Part shown: in pieces, positions 54,216-64,000 of the stretch
How positions within the stretch are numbered: the stretch's first letter is position 1
How the letters are laid out: each line of letters opens with the position of its first letter
From: Epiperipatus broadwayi
Taxonomy: Eukaryota; Onychophora; Udeonychophora; Euonychophora; Peripatidae
NCBI GenBank assembly: GCA_028023455.1
Contig: JAQFVV010006632.1
Location: forward strand, 310,001 to 374,000
Length of the DNA: 64,000 bases
Reading direction: 5' to 3'
Notes under the pieces: generated by a model
What the model saw: the letters and a program-made list of their open reading frames with translations, nothing else
Told to the model about the DNA's origin: nothing
Database searches by the model: none
Program-made: the position numbers and the translations under genes

Positions 54216-55950
54216 ATATTTATGGATATTATTTGACAATATAACTAAAAATAAATATAAAGAAAATAATACATGATAGATGTTTTGAGCAACGTTAGTG
54301 TCCCAAACAATCCAGGAATGTTAATGTCTAAATTTAGAATATGAAATATAATCAATATTTATATGGTCATTTTTCACGAAATGATTAAATATAAATCTTG
54401 TATCTACTATTATTATTTTTTAAAATACAATACATAAAAAAAAAAAAATCGTTAGACATAAAAATAAGAAACATTCTAAATATTTGCTTATACTAACTAT
54501 GTGTTATTATTTAATTAAAAGCAGAAATGTTTTCTATTTCAGGACAAGAATTTACTAAGATAAGAATGTGAAACATAGTTTAAAATTTAGTAGCAGAATT
54601 TTTAGAGAATTAATAGAATTCTTAAATTCAACAGCCAAACAATCTGTTGAAACATTATCTTTTTACTAGGAAAATAATTACAATATTTATTCGTCTAATA
54701 AATTTATAGCCTAGTAATATGTATCAGAAGGGATAATGTGTATAGGTGAATCGCAGAATATGATAAAATCCGAGATTATGTTAGAATTTTAAATATAAGT
54801 AGGCTACCATTAATCCAAACAATTTTTATTTAAAAATTTCTCTTATCCGTAAATTCTTGCAAACTAATGTTGTGATTTATTTTAATTATTGCTACCTGAA
54901 AAGTTTGCATAAGCATACTGTTATACATAAGATAAGATAATATAGTAAAATTATTGATTATAGTGTTTGCATTTTCAGCAGAGCTGGGTTAATAATGAAT
55001 GGGGAAAAGATTTATTTTTGAAACGTAAAAATTTTGCAAATCCAAAAAGTAAAGCTTGAAACAAGGAATATTGGATTAATAGTAATTGAAACAAAGATTA
55101 AAAATGCTATCTGGAAAATGAATATTTCATTTATTTAGTGTAGTTGTGAACATGCTTGTCACAAAAGCTGATAAATTGTCTGGGATGGTGAAGACATGGA
55201 CAAATATTACATCTGTTTTTATCATCACATGCTTCACTAATAATTTATTAAAGCATTAAGAAATGTATGTAGTAGTATTTATTAATTTATGTAGCTTATA
55301 AACTGCAAAATACAGATACTCTACACATAATGATTTCAAAATCTTGGATTTAAGCCCGTATATATAAGATTGGATTTCTTTATCTACTTTTGTTACTAAT
55401 TGTAATTAGTTGTCTGAGATTTCGTGTAGTGATAGAATGATGAATTAATTGATTAAGGATCTCTGGATTGAAATTCAGTGCTGCCACTCACAGTGCACAA
55501 ATATAATGACCAATGTTCCATTATCAAATTTGATTCAAAAAAGGGATCATCTGATATACTCGTGGAATTATATAGTATATGGCATCGAAGCCATAATTTG
55601 GCATGTTTGCTCTAGTGCAAGAATCAGCAATCTTTTGACTAAAAGTCATAGTGTCTAAAAAAGAATTAAAAGAGTCACAATGGGGGGGGGCAATAAAAAA
55701 CTATGAATTTCTGAATAGTTGCAGTTGTATTTTAATATTTATTTAATAATAAAATATAAAAGAATCAGTATGTAACATTTACATATAGATGTTTAAATGT
55801 CCAATTCCTATGCCGGTGCTTTCAGTGGTATATCCAGCAATAAAGAAGAATATCCACATAAAATGGTGTGATATTAATGACAATTGAATGTATTTGGAAT
55901 GCTTAAAACATTTGAACTAGAACACATAACTATACACAAAATGCCTCTTG
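54216..55950. other. Non-coding stretch
   Basis: AT-rich, with a nine-base G-run near 55682. The 69-codon plus-strand frame at 55449-55658 matches nothing I recognise. No repeat borders were identified. Confidence 0.4.
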
Positions 55951-55954
55951 TATT

Positions 55955-56130
55955 CTGTATTTATGAATCTAAAGATTACCAGTTTGATTATCAACCTATT
56001 ACTGGCATTAATCAAACCAGAAGCATTCAAAAAAATAGAGAATATTGTCACTAAAAATATTTTGTTATATATTCACTTACATACTTCTACTAATAATTGA
56101 ATGTATTTAGAAAAATAAAACTATTGTTTG
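55955..56130 (+). repeat. SINE family 2-related copy (degraded)
   Basis: TTTATGAATCTAAAGATTAC, then ACCTATTACTGGCATTAATC, then AAACCAGAAGCATTCAAAAA, then ACTAATAATTGAATGTA align in order with 60820-60970, which has recognisable tRNA-like boxes. The A-box part is not recognisable here. Confidence 0.4.
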
Positions 56131-56754
56131 AATTTTTCTACAAACATTAAGCAACTACATGAAGGAAATACTTCAACATATAGCCACAAGAAAAATGGAT
56201 TGTACATTTATCATTATGAATGTAAAAATAACCATGTTTGATTCCTGAGTTAGTATTGCAACTTGTTGGGTCAGAATTATTGGGAAGGGGAGAAGAATAA
56301 TACCACTTGTGACATTGGGTTATTTTTGTCTTATTATTAACAGACGAACGTATTTAACAAGTTTAAGTTCGAATTTTCATAAAAGACATTTAATAATTAA
56401 TACTTAATGACAGAAACATTCCATATATAATTCCAAATAAAATACGATCAGCTCAAGACTTAAGACAAACATTAGTTGTTATGAAAGTAATTTATCTATT
56501 AACAAGTCAGTGATTAGTATTGACATGTCCAGAGATAATGTAACAAATAGAGTAGTTCTGGGCATTAAAATACGTTTTTATTTGAGGTAAAATGATTTCA
56601 TCCATTTTTGGTTACCCCAATATAGTTTGACAAACCATTTATCTAACACACTCTTAAAACAGTCTATTGTGTTGCAGAAATGGTTTATTTTGTATCTGTG
56701 TGATGGAATAATTTTGTAAATATAACAAATCCTCATGTATGTCTGTGTGAATTT

Positions 56755-57560
56755 ATCTTTTATTGTTAAAAGGAGGTTGCCTTGACAACAGTTTTTAATT
56801 GTTGGTTGCTAATGATATTAGGATTATTTAAGTATTGACTGTTTTTTAATGATTACTTGCAAATCCATTTAGCTTTGAGCATTATTACACTTATTATTTA
56901 AGTAATACTTTGGGTGCAGTTTGAAAATTATAATTGCAATTTGTAATGTTAGAATCGACTATTTATAAGTCCGCATTCAGAACAGGTTGTATTTACTTGT
57001 TTAAAGAGGTTTCTTTAATCTTCTTTGTATCAATAATTTCAATCTCTGTCATCAAGTTGCAATCTTTAGTGACTATATATGTATATTAGACCATTAATAA
57101 AGGTGGGATTCCACCTTTATTGTTCAACCTTTATTGTTCAAAGGATGTTGCCTTGACAACAGTTTGAATTTGTTGATTGTTAATGATATTAGGATTATTT
57201 AAGTGTTGACTGGCTTTTAATGGTTACTTACAAATCCAATTAGCCTTGAGCATTATTACACTTATTATTTAAATAATACTTTGGGTACAATTTGAAAATT
57301 ATAATTGCAATTTGTAATGTTAGATTTGACTATTTATTAGTCTGCACTCAGAGCAGATTATATTCACCTGTTTAAAGAGTTTTATGTAATCTTTTTTGTA
57401 TCAATAATTTCAGTCTGTGTGGTTAACTTGCAATCTTTAGTGTCCATATAAGTATATTGGACCATTAATAAAGGGGGGATTCCACCTTTATTGTTAAAAG
57501 AAAGTTGCCTTGACAGTAGTTTAAAATTGTTGATTGTTAATGACATTAAGATTGTTTAAG
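56755..57560 (+). repeat. ~365-bp tandem repeat, about 2.2 copies, with hairpin
   Basis: Units start at AGGAGGTTGCCTTGACAACA (56771), AGGATGTTGCCTTGACAACA (about 57141) and AGAAAGTTGCCTTGACAGTA (about 57500). Each ends in ATTAATAAAGGTGGGATTCC, then ACCTTTATTGTT, a self-complementary hairpin (57098-57124; 57467-57494 with one change). Non-coding. A solitary start of the unit occurs at 23638. Confidence 0.8.
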
Positions 57561-57799
57561 TGTTAAGATTAGCCATATATTTCCACCCAGGGTGAAGATT
57601 ATCATATCACATGGTTCTATCACATTGCTCTGATTTACAGCATTGCTGTTTAGCAATCTATCTTTTTCTTTCACCCGTTATATGCCACTTATATTGATAA
57701 ATAGTAAATGCTAAAAAAAATCCATATGGTTTTATTGCTTGGGGGTTCATAAAATATTTGAGTTCCAGAATCATTCTGCAACCTTCCAATCCTAAGTTG

Positions 57800-58025
57800 A
57801 ATGCTTTTCCAACTGCACTAAATTATGCAGAAAAGATGCCAGAAGGTAATACCTAATATTGATGTTCTATTATCCAATATTCTCAGGTTAGTTTCTAACA
57901 TATGGATTTCATCACTAGAAAGCTGTTGGATCTTGTAATAGTGTACCTGGATTTTTAGGAACTGTGCACCTTTCTTTTCACAGTCATATTTAATTCTCTG
58001 TTTTACTATCAAACTATCAACACAG
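57800..58025 (+). repeat. Family A repeat, diverged copy
   Basis: ATTATCCAATATTCTCAGGT, then TAGTTTCTAACATATGGATT, then TCATCACTAGAAAGCTG, then GTACCTGGATTTTTAGGAAC parallel the second half of the copies at 38950 and 53140. Termini are not recognisable. Confidence 0.5.
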
Positions 58026-58029
58026 ACTG

Positions 58030-59490
58030 AGAAACATATAAATGTTTTTGATCTAAGCCAAGTCACCCATATAGAATAGGACAATACTAGATAAGGATTT
58101 AATAACCAATATCATTCAGCATCTATTAGTTATAGTATCGGTGAAAGAAAAAGGTATATGTTTTTTTCTTTTCAGGAATATTGTCATAACTGCCCAAATT
58201 TTCGATGTTAATCTGAGTTACAAATAACATTTAAGCTTAGTTATGTTAAAAATTTTAAGGATAACCATCAATAGTCCATAATAAAGCAGTGTGTTTAAGT
58301 CTTCAAAACATAAAGTAAAATAGTTTTTAGACCACAAGAGGGAGCAGGAAGCTGACTAATTTTTCTCATGAAAATCAGTAAAACACCAGAAGTACTCAGT
58401 CTATAAAGGTAATGAGGTATTTTTTACTGTTTATTAATGGTTGAATTATTTCCTAGCTAGCCTGAAAAATTGTCATTATCAATTTCTTTAACAATTTTTT
58501 ATAACATTTCAATGTAAATTAAACAAAGGGTTTAATATTATATAAATAAATGTGATAAATGTACCTGGTCATTTTTGTATTTGTTTATTAATGGTGAAAT
58601 TACTTTATAACCAGCCTCAAAGGCAATATAGTAAATGTACCTGGACATTTTTTTATTTGATTTATTAATGGTTACTTCATAGCTGGTCTGAAATGCCATT
58701 GTTTTTGTAATAGTTTTATTTAATCACTTGCTTTAACAATTTTTTTTTTTTGCTTTGCAGAATTATTTGCTTTGAATAAAATTCTCATAATCAAATTAAG
58801 CCTCTAATTTAAAATTTAAATTTTTTAAATACTATATTTGATATGTGAATGTAACAGCATTATGGAAAACTATTATTTTATATAAAATATTTTTTTGTAA
58901 TATGGACAAATGTTTTTTTTTTTTGATAGGATGTATGGACAAAGATACTTTCACCAATCAGACAACAGAATAAATATGGATATTATATATAGGATAACAA
59001 CCTCTCTTGTGTTTCAAGATCTTCCATTGATTTTTTATAGAGATCTTTTGGGAAACATTGATGAAAAATCTGTTCCCTTTTGATGACTATTCTGGGTCCA
59101 ACAATGTCCTAATAATTTCTTTATATATTGTACTTGAAAAGAAGTTTTCTTTCCCTACTCTAAAACCATTTATTGTATGTTTAAATAATCAACAGACATA
59201 TGATGATATAGTGATACAAAAATCCTCATTTCCACACCAATCACTTCCTGGATTTTGCTTTTATAGTAAAGATTAGACTTCAAATCTGGATGTATTAGCC
59301 ATCATCTTCTATTGTTTTATATTATTCAAGTTATTTAACCTGAAATTTAAACAAAATACTATATATCAAACCCAGACTAATCTATTTTCATAGTCATTCT
59401 AACACAAGTCATTTTTTACAATATGTTATCTGGTATAAATTGATTGGTCAAGTGTACAGCAGGTGGCTTTAATGTAGGTAATGATGCATT
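58030..59490. other. Non-coding stretch with an imperfect triplication
   Basis: TTATTAATGGTTGAATTATT, then TAGCCTGAAAAATTGTCATT recurs three times (about 58430, 58585, 58668) with about 60-70% agreement. No gene. The 72-codon frame at 59058-59276 shows no domain. Confidence 0.4.
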
Positions 59491-59570
59491 ATATGTTAGT
59501 AAAAAGATATTAGAGATTATTTAGAAAAAGCTCAAAGGGAAGTAGGAAGACATGCATTGGATGCAGAAGT

Positions 59571-59858
59571 ATGGACAGCAAGGGAGGCAATTCAAGGAGA
59601 AATGGGATGGTCAAGTTTTCATATGAGAGATGCAAAAGTAAAATGAAAATGTTTGGTAGATTGCAGTTTATGGATAATAAAAGAATAGCTAAAATAGTAT
59701 TTAATTGGGTTATGAGTAAAGGGCAGGTAACAAGATGGGTGAGAAAGGTAATGCAGTATGCAAAAGATTTGGATAAAGAATTTATATCAGTATATTTGTA
59801 CAAAAGATGGGATGATTGTGTTAAGAGGATTATTGAGTGTTATAGTAGTAAGGAATAG
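59571..59858 (+). pseudogene. LINE L C-terminal domain, plus-strand copy
   Basis: 95 codons read KMKMFGRLQFMDNKRIAKIV, then FNWVMSKGQVTRWVRKVMQY, then KRWDDCVKRIIECYSSKE, matching the minus-strand copy at 45938-46363 residue for residue over long runs. The first 20 codons are out of frame relative to the true protein because of an indel near 59635. It ends at a stop where other copies continue with W. Confidence 0.8.
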
Positions 59859-60066
59859 GATAAAAGAATAAATTTATTAATAAAGACTAGGGAGTTAGAG
59901 AAATGGAGAAATAGTATGGAGAGTAAAAAGAGTTTAAATATATATAGAAATAAACAGAATATTAGGTGTGAGTTAATATATGATAATAGTAAGGAAAGTA
60001 GTTTATTGTTTAAGGCTCGAATGGGATCTTTAGCTACAAAAGAATATACATGTAAATGGAAAAAAT

Positions 60067-60327
60067 ATGGGTGATTTATTTTGTAAATTATGTAAGGAAG
60101 GAATTGAAAATATTAGGCATTTGTTAATTGAATGTAAATGCTTGAAAACAGAAAGGGTACATATAATGAAGTTGTGGAAAAATAAATATGAAAAGAGTGA
60201 TTATACAGAAAGTGAATTATTGGTTTTTATGCTGGGTTTGGGAAAAGATAAAGGGGATTTAGATATAAAGGTTATAGAGTTGACAAAAATTATGTTGGGG
60301 AAATGGGATAGAGCAGATTATGGGTAA
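60067..60327 (+). pseudogene. LINE L zinc-knuckle tail
   Basis: 86 codons. MGDLFCKLCKEGIENIRHLL, then IECKCLKTERVHIMKLW. The spacing C-X2-C-X8-H-X4-C is the C-terminal CCHC-type finger of several LINE clades, thought to help bind RNA or DNA. All four ligands are intact. It is followed by TKIMLGKWDRADYG and a stop, then the 3' UTR and tail. Separated from the previous domain by a frameshift. Confidence 0.8.
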
Positions 60328-60764
60328 ATTTAGAGTGGGGAATGTAAAAGAAAGTGGCTAACTAATTGCTGAGATATTCTTGACTTCGTTTAAGGAGAAG
60401 CCATAATACATCACATCACATCACATCACTACAGCTTTCGAATTGTTGTTGACATATTACGTGTAACAACAAACAAAAATATTCTTTGGTTAATAATAAA
60501 ATTTTGTTTCTTTGTAAGATATTTTGTTGGCGTAAAAGCTAGGAAAATAAAATCATTATATTTTTAATTTTTAAAGTAATTTAAATTTACACATGTCATT
60601 TAGTGTATGCTTTGACTTGAAAAGAACCAATTTGTTGCCAGATTAGTCTATAGTCTCTATAATACAGAATATTGTGAAGAACTTTGCTAAAGTTAGAGTA
60701 AAACTGCCCTATCGAAATGTAGGGGAATTAGAAGAGCCTTAACAGATAAATTTTTACTGACTGA

Positions 60765-60900
60765 TGACTTTGACAGAATAGCCTAGTGGGTTTGACTGTC
60801 ACCTTCGATTCAATATTCATGAATCTGAAGGTCTAAGTTCGATTCCCATAAGTATTGCCACTGGTCAAGCCAGCAACAACAAAAAAAGAGAGCAAAATAA
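60765..60900 (+). mobile_element. tRNA-derived SINE, family 2
   Basis: A box TAGCCTAGTGGGTTTGACTG at 60779 and B box AAGTTCGATTCCCATAAG near 60835. The space between holds CACCTTCGATTC and GAATCTGAAGG, which pair partly like an anticodon or long variable arm. It is followed by CACTGGTCAAGCCAGCAACA and an A-rich tail. Its head differs from family 1. No clear duplication was found. Confidence 0.6.
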
Positions 60901-61439
60901 GAACACTAGAAACGTTACTAATCTATATTCTATTATTGACAGTTGAATGAATGAAGTTTGAATTTTTTTAGTCATTTAACAATTAATATTAGATAATGGA
61001 TAAAGTCCAATATATAATTCTTGAAAAATTTGCTTATTTTACAAAAAAAAAAAAAAACACTTTTAAAAAGCTTTATAAAAATAGCTACAACTATATACTA
61101 TCAATAACGCGTAATTTCATGCTGCTATGTAAAGTTATATTAATTACTAAATTTTCATAGTTTTGCATTGTTAGAGGAGTATACCTTTATTTAATAAAAG
61201 ACATAACCATTCACTTTGCTATTGTTGAGAAATACTAATTCAGAGCTATACTGGTGGACCTTTATCAGTGCAAGCAAATTGTCAAAAAAAAACGGATAAA
61301 AGAAAGCCAAGTAGAGTCACATAATCGTGTAATCTAGAATTTATTTTGTATATGATTATATTCGGAATTATTGTCAAAATATTATATAGAATTTGTCTTG
61401 TTTACTTGTGAATTAATATAAACACAAGCACATAAAATA

Positions 61440-61440
<1 letters not shown>

Positions 61441-61513
<73 letters not shown>
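61441..61513. repeat. (TA)n microsatellite
   Basis: Over 70 bp of TA with a TATTATATTATA interruption near 61472. Confidence 0.95.
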
Positions 61514-61517
<4 letters not shown>

Positions 61518-61579
61518 AAATATGTGTATTTGCAATATAAACATTGTTATATTTCTTCTTACTACTGTTGGCAAGGTAT

Positions 61580-62568
61580 GGCTTATACTTACCATGCAAC
61601 TTTAGAAAGGGGGGATTTCAGATATCCTTATAAGTTTACTAACCACCTTCAGCATGACAGTCTACCTTATGAGTAGATACAGTAACACTTTTAGCTGTAC
61701 TCTGACAGCTTGCTTAGAGCTAGTTTAGGTTCTATCAGCTTCCAGCCCTGATGTGGATTTGCCTCATTGCCTTAGCTGTCCAGAGGACAACCAGCATCTT
61801 CCCATTCAGCTTGACAGTCGGTGTCCCCTAATCTCCAACTGGATTGATTATTTATATCCAAATCCCTTTCCATAATGGAAACAATCAGATTCACTGAGCA
61901 CCATGCCTATTGACCCATTCTTGCCATTAGATATATTGGTGCCAGTTAATGATTGCTCAATCCGATCAAGATAAATTGGAATCTAGATCAGTTCATTATT
62001 TGAAGGCAAGATGAGATATAACAGAATTATAATTATTATCTGATCCAATCTAAGACGAATGCATATTCATTATTTATGGAAAAATAGAGATGAATAGATC
62101 AACAGAGAGAGAGAGAGGAATAGGAGTAGCTGAAAGATTGAAATGAAATGTAATAATAAATAATAAATTAACAACTGAGCTCTCGCACTTAGTAGAATTG
62201 ATAATCGGATAGATGCGTATAAAATCAATATCCTATATGCGCACATCATATTTTTATCTTTTCAGTGATTGATTTTTGTTAAATGATCTGATAAAAAAAA
62301 ATTGTAATTTTTACTTGGGATAAAAAACGTTAAAAAAAAAAAGAAAAATAGTTTGGTTTTATTATTATGATCTTAAAATATTTCAGATCCAACAGTGGCA
62401 AAATTGACCTGCAATTCGTGAATATTAAACTCCAGAGTTTTACCCTCTACTACAAGGTAGTAAAACAGACAGGATTTGTGCAGAGAAATGACTAACCCGG
62501 TATACAATCCTTAGCCTTAAACTTCACAGTCCACTACCATACGATTAAATCAATAGCTCAAAGAAAGC
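61580..62568. other. Less AT-rich stretch without recognised gene
   Basis: Bases 61600-62000 are clearly richer in GC than the surroundings (CAGCTTCCAGCCCTGATGTG, CTGTCCAGAGGACAACCAGC) with no ORF over 60 codons. They could be an unassigned repeat or non-coding exon sequence. A minus-strand GCATGGTAAGTATAAG at about 61580-61596 looks like a splice donor. The rest, to 62568, is AT-rich with a GAGAGAGAGAG run near 62105. Confidence 0.35.
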
Positions 62569-62830
62569 ATTAAGCAGCGAATTCAAACAATAAAAAATAC
62601 TGGAATATTTTTTCCAAAACATTTATAAAAAAAAATAATGGGATAATATTACAAATGTGGAGATGTGTTGTGAAATAATATTGGTTAAAAAAGGGGGGTA
62701 TTATTTGGTGGTTTACTTCTTTATTTATTTTATAGGGTGTTTATTTCCTTTTTTTAAAAAAAATGGTGGGGGGGGGATTTTTTTTTTTTTTTTTTTTTTT
62801 AAAAATATTAAGCAGCGAATTCAAACAATC
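62569..62830. repeat. Direct repeats flanking a homopolymer-rich insert
   Basis: TTAAGCAGCGAATTCAAACAA, apart from its last base, occurs as TTAAGCAGCGAATTCAAACA at 62570-62589 and again at 62809-62828. Between them are poly(A), a G-run (about 62766-62777) and more than 20 T. The 61-codon frame here is homopolymer translation. Confidence 0.6.
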
Positions 62831-63751
62831 TTCCATACTTGATTATTTTAAGATCAATTTATTACTTTTTATATAATAGAAAGTGTTACGTTTTTAGATA
62901 TTAAGCAACTATTTCCGAAAACACACCCACACATATCTTATTCTGCTTTAAAATATTTTAATATGAATAAATTAAAAATTAATTTAAAATGAAGTTGTAT
63001 TAATTTAAAATGAAATATTTAAATAAACTTGAATATTAAACAAAATTTATAAATTGGTAATGTTTTTAAAAAAATAATATAAATTTCCCATCAAATCAGC
63101 TTTCCGTGTTCTTTTTTGTTTCTTTTTACAGAAATCCCAATATTGCAAATTACTTGAAATCTCTAAGTAACAATGTGAATAGCAGTTTTATCGAGAATTT
63201 AAATGCGACTGCGATTGTTCTCTTTGAAAATCGGGCTGCGCTTTTTCTTTAGATTTAAATTATTAAAAAAAAATAACAACTAAGAATCAAAAAAAAAAAA
63301 ACACATACTGTTAACAAGGGTATTTTATTTATTGTAGATACAAAACGAACAATTTGTATAAAAAAATAAAGTTGAATAAAGGCTGAATATTTATAGGAGT
63401 AATACGCTACCCCCACTTGCAATAAATGCCACAACATATTTCAATGGATTTTTTAATATTTAGAGTCAGAGCAGAGCCTCTTACTTGACCGGAACACATC
63501 AACAAGACACCTATCTGAGGCAACATTAAAACACAAAATAATTATAAAGAATAAAAACCAATCCGCGATATTTATTACCTTAAAAGGTCTCTGTCTATGG
63601 GCATAAAACTAAGTGTTTGAAAGGAAGAAAATGGTTCGCCTATCTTTAAACCATTCAACTTACATCCAACACTATTAATTCAATAATTACTATCTTCTGC
63701 TTAACTAATATTAGTACTCCAAATATGAGTTGCTATATTACAAAAATTTAA
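62831..63751. other. AT-rich non-coding stretch
   Basis: No ORF, RNA or repeat border recognised. A-run at 63287-63300. Confidence 0.5.
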
Positions 63752-64000
63752 GATAAAATAAGTAAATTTTCTTCACTTACATTATATGAAATTACAAGAG
63801 CATCAATTTTTAATTCCATTGTTTCAGGGATTTTGGCATACTATGCACCCTGGGTATTCCTACATAACAAAACAATACTCCGTATAAACCAAGTTGCAAA
63901 GAAATATGTCTGGGGTAGAACTTCAAGATGGATCCCAATATCAACCTTGCAAATGCCAATACAAAATGGAGGTCCTGGCCTGTTTAATACTGGGCTATAT
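63752..64000 (+). pseudogene. LINE ORF2 fragment, L1/Tx1-like, cut by the window edge
   Basis: 83 codons are open to the last base, preceded by an in-frame TAA at 63749-63751. It reads LTLYEITRASIFNSIVSGIL, then PWVFLHNKTILRINQVAKKY, then VWGRTSRWIPISTLQMPIQN, then GGPGLFNTGLY. This follows the conserved layout after the RT in L1/Tx1-type LINEs: L.L.GR..I.NS......, then I.....FLWG, ..R....TL..P...GGLGL....Y. The true 5' part should lie upstream but is degraded. The 3' part continues beyond the window, and the fragment at 5345-5818 shows what it might look like. Confidence 0.65.

Larger units (their letters stand above)
59495..60430 (+). mobile_element. LINE family L, plus-strand fragment with (CATCA)n tail
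   Basis: The 3' end of a family L element. It begins near DYLEKAQREVGRHALDAEVW (59516 on) and covers the C-terminal domain and the zinc-knuckle tail. It ends in ACATCACATCACATCACATC (60409-60428), the microsatellite tail of the family. 5'-truncated as usual for LINEs. Frameshifted near 59635 and stopped near 59858. Confidence 0.85.

Noticed and set aside
61402-61599. 65-codon minus-strand ORF rich in IY
   Set aside because: Translation of (TA)n.
61575-61600. Possible U1 snRNA 5' end (TATACTTACCATGC, plus strand)
   Set aside because: Only about nine bases match the U1 5' end. The sequence after ACTTACC does not match and no U1 stems can be drawn.
61560-61700. Possible spliced-leader RNA gene on the minus strand (GCATGGTAAGTATAAG)
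   Set aside because: The AUG-G/GTAAGT junction resembles flatworm leaders, but the upstream 36 nt has no leader-like start, no Sm-binding site follows, and no tandem copies are present.

Overview
This is a strongly AT-rich eukaryotic window, packed with poly(A)/poly(T) runs and (TA)n tracts, in which I recognise no host gene. Everything that reads as protein belongs to transposable elements. The mix of RTE-type LINEs, an L1/Tx1-like LINE, Penelope-like elements, tRNA-derived SINEs, fold-back MITEs and a long-LTR element points to an invertebrate animal. I could not narrow the taxon further. No CRISPR array, operon, rRNA or functional tRNA was seen.

Layout. 0-5 kb: fold-back elements of two dispersed families (called A and B here). 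5.1-5.8 kb: a SINE with target-site duplications beside the C-terminal end of an L1/Tx1-like LINE. 10.3-12.9 kb: a decayed RTE LINE on the minus strand. 14-16.2 kb: Penelope-like debris, namely a 190-bp near-perfect palindrome, a minus-strand reverse transcriptase and a plus-strand GIY-YIG C-terminus. 16.3-22.5 kb: family B copies, two SINEs, a 60-bp minisatellite, two adjacent fold-backs and a badly decayed plus-strand RTE copy. 23.74-30.37 kb: the best-preserved element, an LTR retrotransposon on the minus strand. Its LTRs are about 2.0 kb, and its internal region of about 2.6 kb has a single 523-codon Gag-like ORF with a heptad-repeat coiled coil, no visible pol, and a primer-binding site preceded by degenerate tandem copies of the PBS/LTR junction. 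It sits in the TA tail of a second, better RTE copy (30.4-32.4 kb). 32.4-45.2 kb: a fold-back, then two inverted copies of a 2.1-2.2 kb non-coding element (family E) flanking Penelope fragments, a SINE, a tandem repeat and more A/B elements. The second E copy is nested inside a LINE (family L). 45.2-51.3 kb: three minus-strand L copies or fragments. 51.3-60.4 kb: A-family copies, a SINE, a 365-bp tandem repeat and a plus-strand L fragment ending in a (CATCA)n tail. 60.7-64 kb: a second tRNA-like SINE, low-complexity DNA and an L1/Tx1-like LINE fragment running off the right edge.

The genes do not form a pathway. The window is a layered record of insertions, many of them into (TA)n tracts. Nearly all coding remnants carry frameshifts or stops. 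The exception is the Gag-like ORF, which is intact over 523 codons and lies between LTRs that look about 1% different by eye, so that element is probably young.
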